A model generated the notes under the pieces. That model was not told the DNA's origin, did no database searches, and saw nothing but the letters and a program-made list of their open reading frames with translations. Of a stretch of DNA of 64,000 nt, positions 25,310-36,560 are shown piece by piece. The DNA comes from Acestrorhynchus altus (taxonomy: Eukaryota; Chordata; Actinopteri; Characiformes; Acestrorhynchidae): NCBI GenBank assembly GCA_034509495.1, contig CM067507.1, positions 26,092,385 through 26,156,384 of the forward strand, given 5' to 3'. The position numbers and the translations under genes are program-made. Numbering within the stretch: position 1 is the first letter of the stretch; every line of letters begins with the position of its first letter.

Positions 25310-25558
25310 TTGGAAGTGCCAATTACCCAACCCCATCTGACACAAGAAGGGTGAAGACAATACATGTGAAGCCAGCATCATACCTGGGCAGCCAACGTGC
25401 CCCGAGGAAAGTTCTGGGTCTGATACAGACTCCTGTGCCAGCCAGAATTGCACTGTGTGTGATGTGGGGAGAGAGCACCATTTACCCGCCCAGAGAGAGG
25501 ATGTGGCCAATGCTGTGTCAGACTCCAGCTGCTGATGGCATGCAGCATGAACCGTGAT
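25310..25558 (+). repeat. Teleost interspersed repeat fragment
   Basis: AAGTGCCAATTACCCAACCC, TTACCCGCCCAGAGAGAGGA, TGTGGCCAATGCTGTGTCAG and CAGCTGCTGATGGCATGCAG match a common fish repeat. It explains the opposed open stretches on both strands here (25237-25557 and 25244-25561), which are not genes. Confidence 0.5.
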
Positions 25559-26036
25559 CAATGTTACATTTGAAAATTGAAAAGTTATAAAATCAATAAC
25601 AGCATTGAAATGATAGTAGAACAGTGCTGATGTGACATTGAAATAACATTGTGATAATGTTGATTCATCTTGATTTGTGTTGATTCAAGTTTTCAATTAT
25701 TTGATCTTCATTCAACCATGATCATGGCATCCATTCAATGGTGAATAAATGGTGAAATGCATGCAGGGAATCAAAAGTACGTTCCAAAAATGTTATGTTG
25801 ATCTGCAAAGCTGATATACCTTGTACTTGGCAACTTGCTGTAATTGTGCTTCTTCCACCAATTCTCCCCTGAATGTGTGGCTCCTAAACAAAACAGAGAG
25901 AGACACAGTTTTAGACACTGTGTTAAACAATCAGTTGTTAACAATGGTGGGTCCCTAGGGTTTTTCTCATTAATATTCACGGGAAACTGTGGAAGCTAAG
26001 TTACTTGCATGTCGTCCATTATTTCTGCCCTGTCAG
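25559..26036. other. Non-coding flank of the candidate exon
   Basis: Contains runs of ATTGAAATGATAG-like and TTGATTCA-like words. Near the right end a pyrimidine-rich stretch finishes in CTGCCCTGTCAG, a good splice-acceptor match. Confidence 0.35.
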
Positions 26037-26289
26037 GAGGCGAAGCGTGGCGCACGTCTGGTTGCCGAGCAACAGCACCATGCTGATGATAAAACGTCAG
26101 GAAATAACTCAAGCTATGCTAAGAATGGAGCTTTAGAGGAGGTAAGACTCCACACGAAATGCATTGAACTACAGGAGACACGCTTGCACAAATATCTAAG
26201 TCACCTGACTGTCCAACAACTACGGAGCATCAATTCAGCCTCAGAATCGGACAGTTCATCGACAAGCAAAACTGGGTCAAAGACATATG
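26037..26289 (+). CDS. Candidate host exon of unknown protein
   Basis: This is the most gene-like stretch in the window. A pyrimidine-rich tract ending in TGTCAG precedes 26037, and the reading frame then stays open to 26318. Two donor-like sites occur: GAGGAG|GTAAGA after 26141, giving an exon of exactly 35 codons in phase 0-0, and TATG|GTGAGC after 26289, giving a longer exon. The peptide is hydrophilic, starting EAKRGARLVAEQQHHADD, with a helix-prone middle (ELQETRLHKYLSHLTVQQLR, about residues 42-61) and a serine-rich end (SASESDSSSTSKTGSK). CpG dinucleotides are more frequent than in the flanks. I recognise no domain or family. No other exon is identified nearby, so it could be an isolated exon of a gene with very long introns, a decayed exon, or chance. 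Confidence 0.35.
26061..26073. promoter_or_regulatory. RFX X-box-like palindrome
   Basis: GTTGCCGAGCAAC is an inverted repeat (GTTGC/GCAAC) fitting the X-box bound by RFX factors, which control ciliary and immune genes. It lies inside the candidate exon, so it may equally be codons for V-A-E-Q. Match is by eye only. Confidence 0.35.
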
Positions 26290-26416
26290 GTGAGCCCAGA
26301 ATGGACAAAACATTTTAAACTTTAAAATGTTTGTATTTAACAAACTATAAAACTGTAAAAGGAACAGAACATATGAAAGTGACAATCACAAAGCTATGAA
26401 GATGACTTAACATGTC

Positions 26417-26429
26417 TCACACACACACA

Positions 26430-26479
<50 letters not shown>
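26417..26479 (+). repeat. (CA)n microsatellite with (GCAC)n core
   Basis: ACACAC units interrupted by five GCAC units, then a pure (CA)n run. It lies about 125 bp after the candidate exon. Confidence 0.9.
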
Positions 26480-26481
<2 letters not shown>

Positions 26482-26934
26482 TCACTAGGGCCAATGAACA
26501 CACACACATGTTGGCAGTCACAGGAAGCAACTGGGTGATAAAATGTGTTGTTCAATATATTCAAGTATCACAATATTATGTTTAGCAGTACTGTATCATT
26601 TCTCAGTTGTCATTTTATCTAAACCCTGAGTTGAGTTGAGAGCCAGGTGTGTGTAAACTCAGCTTAAGTTCACTACCTTTCAGAAGAAGACATTTAAAAC
26701 ACTATAACACAATTAGTCCATTAGAAAACCAACAAATACCTTTGATCAGTAAACCGTTGGGACCCTAATTAGGGTCCAAGAGATACGGCGGGCCTTCCTT
26801 ACACACACCTCTGTGTAAATGTCCTTGATGGCAGAAAGACTTGACCTAGTAATTTGCTGGCCAGTCATCACCACCTGCTGATGAAAGATTAAAAAATGTA
26901 GGCCAAGGTTCTTTAGTTCTGTTCCAGAAGGAAG

Positions 26935-27050
26935 GGTTTCTAGCACAGTTTGATTATTTACTTGCTCAAATACACCTGATTAATTACACCAGTTAATTAC
27001 CAGATTTAATAGATGTGTTTGAACAAGGAAATAAACAAACTGTGCTGGAC
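26935..27050. repeat. Inverted-repeat (hairpin) MITE-like segment
   Basis: Left arm from about 26944 (AGCACAGTTTGATTATTTAC) pairs with the right arm ending near 27043 (AAATAAACAAACTGTGCT), with about 37 bp per arm and a few mismatches. The spacer contains CAGTTAATTACCAG. This resembles the core of fish hAT-type MITEs. Confidence 0.5.
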
Positions 27051-27229
27051 ACTCTCCATCCAGCACCACAACTGAATTACCCTCAACTAAGCTGTGTTCT
27101 GGAATAAATTGGGGAAACATATGCTTGTTTACTCATATTATGAAAAGTGTGGTATCACATAACAACACTGGATTAGACAAAGTATGCGTGCAGATGCCTG
27201 AACAGACTGAGAGAACATCATTGTAGTGC

Positions 27230-27900
27230 TCAAAACTAACCATAGCAGTTTGACTGAATTGAAGTTTGGTTCAAAATTAATTGGACCAACAAGGAATTAA
27301 CCAATAAGAATGCACAGTTGCTATTGTGTTGTGCCAGACTGTCATTGAGTCACTCAGAATATCAGTGGGTCGTTTTTAGTGACGCGGCCTGCTTTTGTCT
27401 TGGTTAAGGTGACCATCGTATCAATGTGTTGAGCCACAGTGGTCAGCACCAAGATCAATGGTGTGTTGTCATGTGTCACAAGTCTAGAATTCCTGGTGTC
27501 GAGATTTGGAGTACAATTCCATTACAGGCCCATTGACAGGTATCCTGCAACAAGTGGCCTTTCCTTATATGGCCACACACTCTGGTTTAATATTCCAACA
27601 GGACACTGTCTATATACTGTTGCCATCTCAAGAGCTTGCCTTGAAGACGCAGATCCTCTTCCATGGCCAGTTGCATTACCAGACCTATCCCTGATTGAAA
27701 ATGTGTGGGATATTATTGAACGCACTCTCCACTCTCCACACTCCACCCCACCACAGAATCTGCAGGAACTAAGTGAGAAAAGGACATCATTAAGAACCTC
27801 TACAACTTCATGTTGAAGCATCTGGTATGTTGGGTTATACCCAACACCATACTCAGAGACATTACAGCCGTATGTCAAATATTGTCCATATCAGTATCGT
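27230..27900 (+). mobile_element. Tc1-like transposon, catalytic-half remnant
   Basis: The transposase C-terminal half is recognisable in two frames. One frame reads LIFQQDT (about 27587-27607), the region of the second catalytic aspartate. A shifted frame reads CLEDADPLPWPVALPDLSLI then ENVWDII (to about 27718), containing the catalytic E/D position of the DDE/D triad, followed by PPQNLQEL. These motifs define Tc1/mariner transposases. Frameshifts separate them and the N-terminal DNA-binding region is poorly preserved. The element is inactive, and its exact ends are not resolved. Confidence 0.7.
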
Positions 27901-29677
27901 TGTCTCTGGTAACAATTATATTCATTCTGAATAGCACTGCAGCCCTACACTTCCTTCTGGTAGTTATTTTTTGTACATTATTTTAGTGTAGTAAGCAAAA
28001 CCACCAGATTTCAGTTTAACTCTGTAGGAGAAGGGGTTAAATTCAAGGCTGATGATTCACTGCCTAATGAAGACATTTTATGAAAAAGGGGCAATCCAGC
28101 AGCTCCAGGGTCTGATGGTTAATCACACTTTACTCATCTGTGTTAATAAAAAATACTTCTCCAGCAGCTGTCTTGATGACAGTGGAAAGATTGTACGAAT
28201 AGTGCAAAGATGAGTGGTATAAATGACACTCTAAACTGACGGCACATAACTGGCTAAAATCACAACAGGATGAGTGTTGTTAATCCGCTCCAGTGGCGCA
28301 AGTTGTCAGCACACCAGCTGCTGGTGCCAAGTGTCAATCAATTAGCAAGCGCTGCTCCTTGTCATGCGGAGTGAATGTATGTAGGTGTGTATTCTTTTTA
28401 GCTTCACTCAGTTGCAGTCGCCTGTTAGGTGAGCAATGTTTCCTAATGCCATGTAATGTGTGAAATGCATGTATTTATTCTCTAGGCCTACAAGCCTCCA
28501 GGCTCAAGTGCATTTGGCATGATGCGGGTCCTCTGTCGCAGTTGGTGTAAGTCCACACTGATCAGGCATTTCTACTACTCGAGGGAGAGGATAGAGACAG
28601 GCTTTAACACCATCTTTTATCATATGTATGACTGTGGCAGCTCAATATTTCACACAGAATCAAAGCAGTCATGTTGAATGCTAACCAGAGGGTTTCGGGC
28701 AAATGCAGTATAATCAATTTGTATGTTTCTCAGAAATCACACAAGAGGTGGAAAGTGAATAATGCAAGAAATATGAGGACAATGTGTCACGTTCAGTGAT
28801 CATCTTTCCATTAAGGAGAATATGCTAGAGATGAAAGAATATTCCCTACTATTCTGTTTATCTTTTAAAGCAGAGAAAGAAAACGAATGCATGTCAGTTA
28901 TCTTTTGTATGTGGAATTGAGATGGTGTATCTGAGGAAAACATTCATACACTTCACATACGCTGTACTTTGTCCACTGTCAAGATAGATAACACAAGTTT
29001 GGGCGAGGATAAAAAGTGAAATGTCATTTTTAGTTCCTGCGTGCTGATGCAGATTCATTCAACATACTGTTTCTCGTCACACTTTCTGTGTATTCTTGGT
29101 TTTAGGCTGTGCACTTGCCTTGGCAGCACTATTTATCGCTTGTGTTTACTGCTTCTGACACTAAATACATCTGCACTCAGCACTTTAAATAGCTGCTCTG
29201 AGTAAATGCTAAGTTTCTCAGTCTTCCTTCTAAGCCCTGGGAGGTACAAGCCCTGCTAACTGACTGGTAATTGACTGTGTCAATAGCAGGGTAGAAAATA
29301 GCCATAGTAATTGTCTATGGATGTGCAGTTTTTGGGAAGCGATGGTGCACCAGCTGCAGCAAAGCCGACAGCTGCCTCTCGTGCTAACAAAAAGACTGGG
29401 CTCAGACTAGTATTGCAAAGATGCTGAACACTGGAGACGCAGAGAGATTTCCATGCAAATGACAGGTTGGTGTTGCAAAGGTCATCATCTCAGTTTGGCT
29501 GTTCTTTTGCAACAGTGGTGAAAAAACCTTCAAACGTTTACTGGAGTTAAACTTTTGATAGACTGATGGAACTAAATTTCAGCACACAAATAAAAAAACA
29601 AGAGAAGAGGACTTGGAGTAAATTAATAAATGGATTGGAAATCTGCTCATTCATTGTTTCTGATGGAGGTATACATA
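27901..29677. other. Non-coding DNA with a candidate conserved island
   Basis: No gene is supported. About 28262-28560 is of higher complexity and contains TGTCAATCAATTAGCAAG at 28332-28349, a PBX-type TGTCAATCA overlapping a homeodomain-type CAATTAG. The remainder is AT-rich. This may be a regulatory element, by inference only. Confidence 0.35.
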
Positions 29678-29989
29678 TGTAACGACTCACGGACACAGAG
29701 GTAGGGGCGGATGTACACGCTGTGTTGTATTTATTGACAGGGTACAGATAAACACTAAGACGAGTAAACACAAAGTTACAAAGCCACATAGCCACAAAGA
29801 CCGACAAGGACAAACAGAGACCAGGGACTAATATACACACCCACTCACATAAGACATGGCTGGGACATGATAACGATGGGGCAGGGTTACAAATGGAACA
29901 CAGCTGGGAATGGGAGGAGACATGACGTGCTCAAAAGCATATGGGACTGAAAACAAAAACAAGAGAGAAACTGGACTCTATACATGACA
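29678..29989 (-). mobile_element. Solo LTR (Gypsy-like) with perfect 5-bp duplication
   Basis: The 312-bp segment starts TGTAACGACTCACGG and ends TACATGACA, and is flanked on both sides by ACATA (29673-29677 and 29990-29994). The internal words GCTGGGACATGATAACG and CACAGCTGGGAATGGG are shared with the LTRs at 45164-45362 and 46220-46412, so all belong to one family. The minus orientation follows from the internal region at 45363-46219. It is a product of recombination between two LTRs and has no coding sequence. Confidence 0.8.
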
Positions 29990-29999
29990 ACATAACTGT

Positions 30000-30317
30000 T
30001 CTACTCTTCAGGGAAGGCTTTCTACTAGATTTCAGAGCACTGCTGTGAGGATTTGATTGCATTTTTTTTTCTCATCCACTATTATCTATATTGTATATTG
30101 TAATATAGTCTGTATATTATATATTCTATATATTTATATAGTGCTGCTTACTTCTACTAAATTATTTTTTTTGCCTATCTTTCTGCTTACTGTACTGTAC
30201 TGATGCTGCTACTGGAACCTTAATTTCCCTGAAGGAACCCTCCCAAGGCATCAATAAAGTTCTATTCTATTCTATTCTATTCTATTCTATTCTATTCTAT
30301 TCTATTCTATTCTATTC
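30000..30317 (+). mobile_element. LINE 3' end with (TTCTA)n tail
   Basis: TTACTGTACTGTACTGATGC, ACCTTAATTTCCCTGAAGGA, then CATCAATAAAGTTCTATTC and about 55 bp of (TTCTA)n (30262-30317). This is the typical 3' untranslated end and short tandem tail of fish Rex1/CR1-type LINEs. No coding portion is attached. Confidence 0.65.
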
Positions 30318-30517
30318 CATGAGCATTAGTCATGTCAGGATGTTGGTTATTCACCACTCCACCTCAACCCCAACACAATTCCACTGCCCCACAGCTCATT
30401 TCAGGGGTACTTTATACCCCTTAAGTCCACACACTGCATTAGGAATGTGTGAAATTTACAGTAGCTCAATGAATTAATTAGAAGTGGTGTCTACAAACTT
30501 TTGGACTTTATGTAAAA
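30318..30517 (-). mobile_element. Tc1-type MITE fragment
   Basis: GTCAGGATGTTGGTTATTCA, TGCCCCACAGCTCATTTCAG, TTAGAAGTGGTGTCTACAAA and CTTTTGGACTTTATGTAA are the reverse-complement landmarks of the MITE at 34437-34942, ending in a diverged terminal repeat. It abuts the (TTCTA)n tail, so one element inserted beside or into the other. Confidence 0.6.
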
Positions 30518-30544
30518 CACATAAAAACTGTTATCACTACATTT

Positions 30545-30985
30545 CAAGACACATGGTCCAGACTCGAACACCCATGATCTTCACCTCCATCACCTAATGA
30601 ATTACCTAAATCCTAAAATGAATCACCTGAGAATCACCTGTCTCCACCTCTCTGCTTAGTCTTGTCTAACCTGCATTATGGATTGTTATCATTTATAATC
30701 CTGTGTATGACATGTCTGTCTGCCTGCCTTGTCTGATTACGATTCTGTCTAGAGCTGTTTATTGCATATATGGTCTTAGGCTTTTGCCCTGTTTATTGTG
30801 CAAAAAAAATGTTTGCCCTGTGATCTGGGTTTTGACCTGGACTGTTTCACTTTGTTGTTTTGCTTGCCACTTTGTTTAAGACGTTGTGTGTTTTACTCTG
30901 CATGTGTCTCAGATCTGTCCTGCCCTGACACTGTCATTATATATATACATTATACTGACAACCCATCCTTACCCAGGTTAGTAAA
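30545..30985 (+). mobile_element. Possible LTR remnant
   Basis: Pyrimidine-rich words typical of the 3' part of fish Gypsy LTRs (CTGCCTGCCTTGTCTGATTA, TTTTGCCCTGTTTATTG, GGGTTTTGACCTGGACTG) occur in order. Borders and target duplication are not visible, so this is a weak call. Confidence 0.3.
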
Positions 30986-31063
30986 CATTGTTTTATATTC
31001 AGCAAAATTAGAACTTTTTAATTTCTTTTCATTGTGTTAATTATTATATTTTTACAGCCCTGG

Positions 31064-31078
31064 CCAGCAGGGGGAGCT
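31064..31078 (+). promoter_or_regulatory. CTCF-like site
   Basis: CCAGCAGGGGGAGCT resembles the vertebrate CTCF core (CCASYAGRKGGCRSY) with one mismatch. A similar word on the same strand is at 62674-62688, inside an LTR. Confidence 0.3.
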
Positions 31079-31079
31079 T

Positions 31080-33040
31080 TGCAATTACTGCTATAAGCCA
31101 AATTCCACATATAAGGATGACTATCAGCATGTGGAGCTGCTTAATGCTTTGTTGTTGTTGTTGTTTGACTCACACAGCTGCATGAATTAGGATACACTTA
31201 GTTTACTTACAAGAGAAACTGAGAAACATCTGCACACTGGATAACTGAAACGGTGCTTGCTCTCATTGGCCTATTGTTAGCTTTTAACTTCATTACCTTG
31301 CTTGCATATTCTCTCACAGTAGCTGTTGTGTATAACCTTGAAAGGCTTTCATTGTGTGTGAATGGAAATATCTGTCATGGCTGTTAAGTAACAATTTTGG
31401 GGTTCTGGGATTCATCAGTTTTACAGCCCAGTTTTAGTTACGATGACACAAAGTGTTTGAGGTATGTCACTTCCACTTACCTAACTCTTATTATTCAACT
31501 AAGATAAATACGGTTCCATTCTTCTGCACCTCTATGAATAGCCATGAAAATGCATTGATCATTAAGTAATTTAAGATACTTTCCTGAACCTGCATCAAAA
31601 TTTGCCAGTCATACAAACAGACCTACATTAGTTACTTAACAAGCATTTATGTGTTTTTTTTTTATTGAAAACTACAATTCTGAGCATAAGCTTGTTTATG
31701 AAAATTAATTAAATGTAAAATATAATTAATTCATGGTCCATTATTATATTAACTTACAGCCACTGTTTCATTTTTTGCTATGTTATGAACATCAAATCAT
31801 ATATGCGTTTATTGGTACAATACTACTGTGTTCACAGCTGTTTCATAGGATCTGATAAGTAATTAACCTGTTATCTGTTATCATTCCTCTGTTTGCTGAT
31901 TAGTAACATGAGCCTGGAAATATCTAAGAGACTGGAAATGCATAGATATGGTTTACATTCAGTTAATATAAAGATAGAGTGTTCATGGGTACACGTCTGA
32001 TAAAGGTATTATCCTTATAATTTTATCATACAAGTCATACCATAAGAAAAAATGTTTGCAATTTTTTGTTGTTGTTGTTAGGAATTTACTGTATTAACCA
32101 TATCTTGCCTTATTTTGCACAATTTGGCTGTGATTTTCAAAGCCATTGTAACTTAACCAACATAATGACCATTATGGCTGGTTAGATTATATTGCTTACA
32201 CTTATTCAGTGCTCTTCCCTGTTAGGTAAGAGAGTATATAACTGTACATTTTTGTGTGTGAAGCCTTCGGCCAGAGTGTGGTAATACACAGCATCATTTC
32301 AAGCCTCGGTCATGGGTGAGTAAACAGGCAAAGCAAATTTCCTCTGAATCAGTCTGAACCTGTGCTGATGGCACACAGTGATGGAGGAGCTTCAGTCTCA
32401 TTCAGGAAAGTCGTTTAGGCTCATAAATGGAAGAAATTGGACTATAAATTCAACATGAGCCTCTTGTCTGAGATGATAACTTCAACAGGAGCTGGAAAAT
32501 AGCAAGCAGTAGGTCTTCCCTCTACGCAGATTTAAGGTCACTCTGTGCACTGGAATATAAAAAATGGTGACATAAACAACATTATTTGCTCTTTGTGATG
32601 TCCACAGCACTCAAGTCTTCTCAAACAGCGTGTTCTGTAATTACTATTGCTTTCAAGTGCTTTTATTTAGTACTAGCCTATAAAATGTAATGTCAGTTAG
32701 ATGTTTTTTCCTCTTGAGGTGCAAAGAAAGAGAAAAGAAAGGTTAGCATGATCCTGCAGAAAAATGCCAGTTGGAAGCCTTGCCAGAGGTAAAGAGGGCA
32801 TGTCCAATTCGTCACTGTCATATGTTGGCTTCCCAGATGATCACATCAGCAGTGTGTCCCTCTCAACGTTTGTCAGCTTAAAGGTAAAATGTCTTTGAGA
32901 ACATTGTGGAGGCATGTCTAGTAGTCATCCATCGCTCAGCCAAAGGTATACTACCCAAAAGTAAGTCTTTATTATAGAGCAAGCACTTTTAAGCCCTCTT
33001 ACGCCAAGACCCAGTGAGTAATCAGACCACAGCTATTTGA
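31080..33040. other. AT-rich non-coding DNA, no gene seen
   Basis: Contains a short (GTT)n at about 31150-31165 and nothing else I can name. About 32290-32560 has moderately complex sequence. Confidence 0.35.
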
Positions 33041-33047
33041 GTGTGTT

Positions 33048-33112
<65 letters not shown>
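33041..33112 (+). repeat. (GT)n microsatellite
   Basis: An imperfect start followed by an uninterrupted GT run of more than 50 bp. A run of 22 A follows at about 33249-33270. Confidence 0.95.
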
Positions 33113-33114
<2 letters not shown>

Positions 33115-33299
33115 GCTAGGTGTGTGATTTAAAACAATTGTATTACTCCCTTAGACTTCAGCACTGGAGATTCAGTCTTGTACACCTTTTTGTCTTTCTT
33201 CTCATAGAATCTGACAGGCCAGTAAACCTGAATAAGTGTTTGGAAGATAAAAAAAAAAAAAAAAAAAAAAGGTGCAGAGAGAAAGGGGGATGGTGTTAT

Positions 33300-33665
33300 G
33301 CAGTAACCGTTGCCATCAAAGCCGTCAAATTTTCATTGCCGTAATTACGGGCCTTGGTTCTATAATGTTGACAGCATGGCACTAATTGCCTTCTCTGTAA
33401 TTGTGTTAGGTACCTTTTTAAAGAGAGTAGAGATAATGAAAGTGAAGTCATCAGCCATCTGTTCGGAATGTAGTGGGGCTCCTGTATTCTTGGGAGTAAA
33501 CCATATTGCTCAGAAAATTACAGGTACAAATAAGTTGCTCCTACCACGGCAAGGGTGAGAAATTAGCACTTTATTAAACTGGCAAAAGCATGGATGAATG
33601 ATGAGGGCTCTAGGAAGCACACACTGTGCTTTGCACATTATGCATCATATTTTACCGCTGCAATT
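33300..33665. other. Candidate conserved non-coding island
   Basis: High-complexity sequence between low-complexity blocks, containing homeodomain-like words such as GTAATTACGG, GCACTAATTGCC, AAATTAGCACTTTATTAA and GCAATTAAAGTGCATGGC. Short open frames (33120-33344 and 33310-33558) cross it but carry no domain. Conservation cannot be judged from one sequence. Confidence 0.3.
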
Positions 33666-33924
33666 AAAGTGCATGGCAGTAATCAATATGGGACCTTTGA
33701 TAAATGATGGAATACAAAATTAAGCTCCAGTATGCTCGTTCAAAGTTGTACGCAAGGGCGCATGCTCACACACAAACAAACTCATTGTTCTCATCATGTT
33801 CATCTCATTATATCCACATGCAGTTGCTACCCAAAATGGAAAGTTGCAAAATAATGTACTGTAATGAGATAAAATGTGAAGCTATATCATTCAGATATCA
33901 TTGAAAAGACATACATACAATATA

Positions 33925-34165
33925 TCACAGCAGTGCTGAGCTGGGAATGTGAGAATTGCCCACCATCCACAAAATGCCTGCTGCGTGGTGGACTAGTGGA
34001 GTACAGACCAATTAAAAACAGGGTGACAGGAGACTAACAAATTATACAGAGAAACAGATGGATCCTAGAAAAGCAAAGTGCTCCTGTATTATCAGAAGAG
34101 CTGATACAATAGGTAGTGAGTATAGAGACAATGATGTGGTCATATTGTTGTGGTTGATCTTTGTA
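33925..34165 (-). mobile_element. Fish DNA-transposon-type repeat, inverted copy
   Basis: CAGCAGTGCTGAGCTGGGAA, AACAGGGTGACAGGAGAC, AGAGAAACAGATGGATCC and GATGTGGTCATATTGTTG follow, in reverse orientation, the order of the family seen at 53055-53250. The right end is a diverged form of a terminal repeat usually reading CATAATGTTATG. No coding sequence is present. Confidence 0.55.
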
Positions 34166-34436
34166 TATACATATTTCTTTCATACATCAGGCATAAAATC
34201 AGACACAGGAGACATATTTACAATAAAACATGGCAGATGACAAAATGGTGTCCTGACTTAACACACCTTCTGATTAACACGTATTTAATATCTCTAAAAA
34301 TTAACAGTTGTCTCATGTTAATCATGATAAATAATATAAAAGAATGACCAGCTTGGCTTTTTTTCTAGCTGCACCATAAGCTCAAACTACTTCACTTTCT
34401 CTTTTTGATGTCATTCTGTATCATCACAGTGACGGG

Positions 34437-34942
34437 GTACAATATATGATTGTGGACACTGCTTTTAATAAAGTGATTCAGGTACTTTGCTGACACAGGT
34501 GTGCAAAGGCACACACACAGCTTGTGTAACCTGTGTAGTGAAGTACTGCCAATAGAACAGGACTCTCTGGAGCAGATGAACAAACATGAACCTATTGGCA
34601 CCATGCCTAATGCCACGGGGGGGCTAGTGGAGTATAAAATCTCCAGCACTGAGCTGTAGCGCAGTACAACTGTATTCTCTGGAATAATGGGACTCCAATC
34701 AATACTTTTATGATGAGTTGGGAATCTGGGAATGAGATGGGGATCGTGGGGATGAGGATCCTCCTGACCTTATCAATTCTCTTGTTGCTGACTGCAGTCA
34801 AATCCTCACCGCAATGCTCCAATGCACAGTAGAGACCATTACTCCAACAGAACTAGGATCATCTCTTAATAATGCCATTGATTTCTCTTGATTACCCTTG
34901 AAGAAATAATAAATGAACAAGTGTAACAATACTTCTGTCCAT
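34437..34942 (+). mobile_element. Nearly complete Tc1-type MITE
   Basis: The left end TACAATATATGATTGTGGAC is a diverged terminal repeat and the right end CTTCTGTCCATATAGTGTA is its partner, with TA at both outer ends as expected for Tc1/mariner target choice. Between them are ATAGAACAGGACTCTCTGG, CCTATTGGCACCATGCCTAA and GAGTATAAAATCTCCAGCAC. It is about 500 bp, with no transposase, so it would depend on an autonomous relative. Fragments of the family are at 9722, 30318 and 58240. Confidence 0.7.
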
Positions 34943-36439
34943 ATAGTGTAAGTCAAACTGAAGGACACATTTTTATTAAATGTATCATTTGCAAACATAT
35001 AAACCTGGAAAATATTAAAGGTTTCATAAAAATACTGTATATATGGTGCGTATTTTGGAAATATCAATACAGTCAGTATGAATATGTGACCATGTACTAT
35101 AATGAAAAAATGGACAAAATTGTATTCTTTTATAGTTTGAGTAGTTTCTTTTTCTGATATAGTATTTTCTCATATGTATTGTTAAAAAGAACACCTGAAT
35201 TATTCATTTTAAGCTTATGAAACATATTTTTAGAGTTTATTACATCTAAAATTTTATGAATGCACCTATTTCATTATTCATTATTGTGAATGGCAACAAT
35301 TTCTAGTCTTACTCATTTGCATTAATAGAAGTCAGTATAGCGATTAAATAGGCTTAGAATCTAATTCTGGAAATTGGGTGACAACCTTTTGTCATGCATC
35401 CTATTATCTTAGTCATATGTTTATATGGTGACATACCTCCTACAGCCTGTTTCTCTTGCCCCCACTGTCCTCCTCCTTTCTTATGTCTGTCCAGTTCTCT
35501 AAAGTACAGGGCCTTTGGAAAACAAGCATGGCAAACATCAAAGTTATTTTAGAGGGCTAGAAATGACTCTCTTGCGTGTGTGGAGGAAGTCTTACATCCT
35601 GCTGCTATGTGGTTCCCATATAAAGAAGAAGCTGACAGATCAGGGAAAAAAAGGAATAGGATTTTAGATTCTCTGCCCTTCCAGTAGAGGATAGAGTGAC
35701 TGTAATAACTGAAGCCATAATGAAGTCTTTGAATCCCCCACAGTCATCCTTTTCTTTCCCTTTTTCGCTTATAATTTCTCATTTGGAATTAACTGCGAAC
35801 TTCTGTGACATGGCACAGCACTTCAGAGACCCACAGAGATTGCTGTCTTAACAGAAAAGCCTAGCCCAACAGCCAGAAGCTGCATACCAGCAGTCTTCAA
35901 GATGGTGCTCTAAGCTCCAGCAGGGCTCATCCAGTGCTTCCCAGACTCATTAGAAAAGTAGATACTGTAGCCATACGTCTGATTATCTCTCTGAAATTAT
36001 TTTTCTTGCTGAAAAATACTAAATTTCAGTGGCAGCCGTAGCGATGTATGAGTAGAAATGTCAGTATCACAAGGATCATGAAGCAGACAGCCCTATCATC
36101 AAGGTCAATGACTCGAGACCACTATCACAGGACGGGAGGGAGTCTTTTTAAAAGCTACAGCTGTGCAGGAAGATTCCCTCAAATGGCCATAAAAAACACC
36201 ATACACACACTCTCTCACAGTGGTTTCCACGAATTTCCATTGGACTACCATAACCATTTTTGACATATTTAAACATATTGCATACTTCACCTGTATCCTG
36301 GTCTCCAGAAGATTCCATACATATGTGGTTAAATGGAATCTCAGAAATCAAACAGAGTGTATTAAATTTACTAACACAAACCAGACCTGCAGAAATTAAT
36401 CCATTTGAATATAGAATATTACAAAGCAACTGGTATAAT
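34943..36439. other. Non-coding DNA, no gene seen
   Basis: AT-rich at the left, more complex around 35440-36000. Opposed short open frames at 36048-36451 show no domain. Confidence 0.35.
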
Positions 36440-36560
36440 TTTGTGTCCTGAACCTACATGTCAACCTAAACCCAAAACTAAGCCTTACTCTAATCCTAAT
36501 TTACCTAGCCTTACTCTAACCCTAAACTTAATCTAAACTGAACCTAATCATAACCTAAGA
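36440..36560 (+). repeat. Telomere-like degenerate (CCTAAN)n
   Basis: ACCTAAAC, TAATCCTAAT, CTCTAACCCTAAAC and AACCTAATC repeat over about 120 bp, as at 15008-15266. A shorter trace of the same kind is at about 37870-37905. Confidence 0.55.

Noticed and set aside
25237..25561. Open frames of about 105 codons on both strands
   Set aside because: They overlap a known kind of interspersed fish repeat and show no domain.
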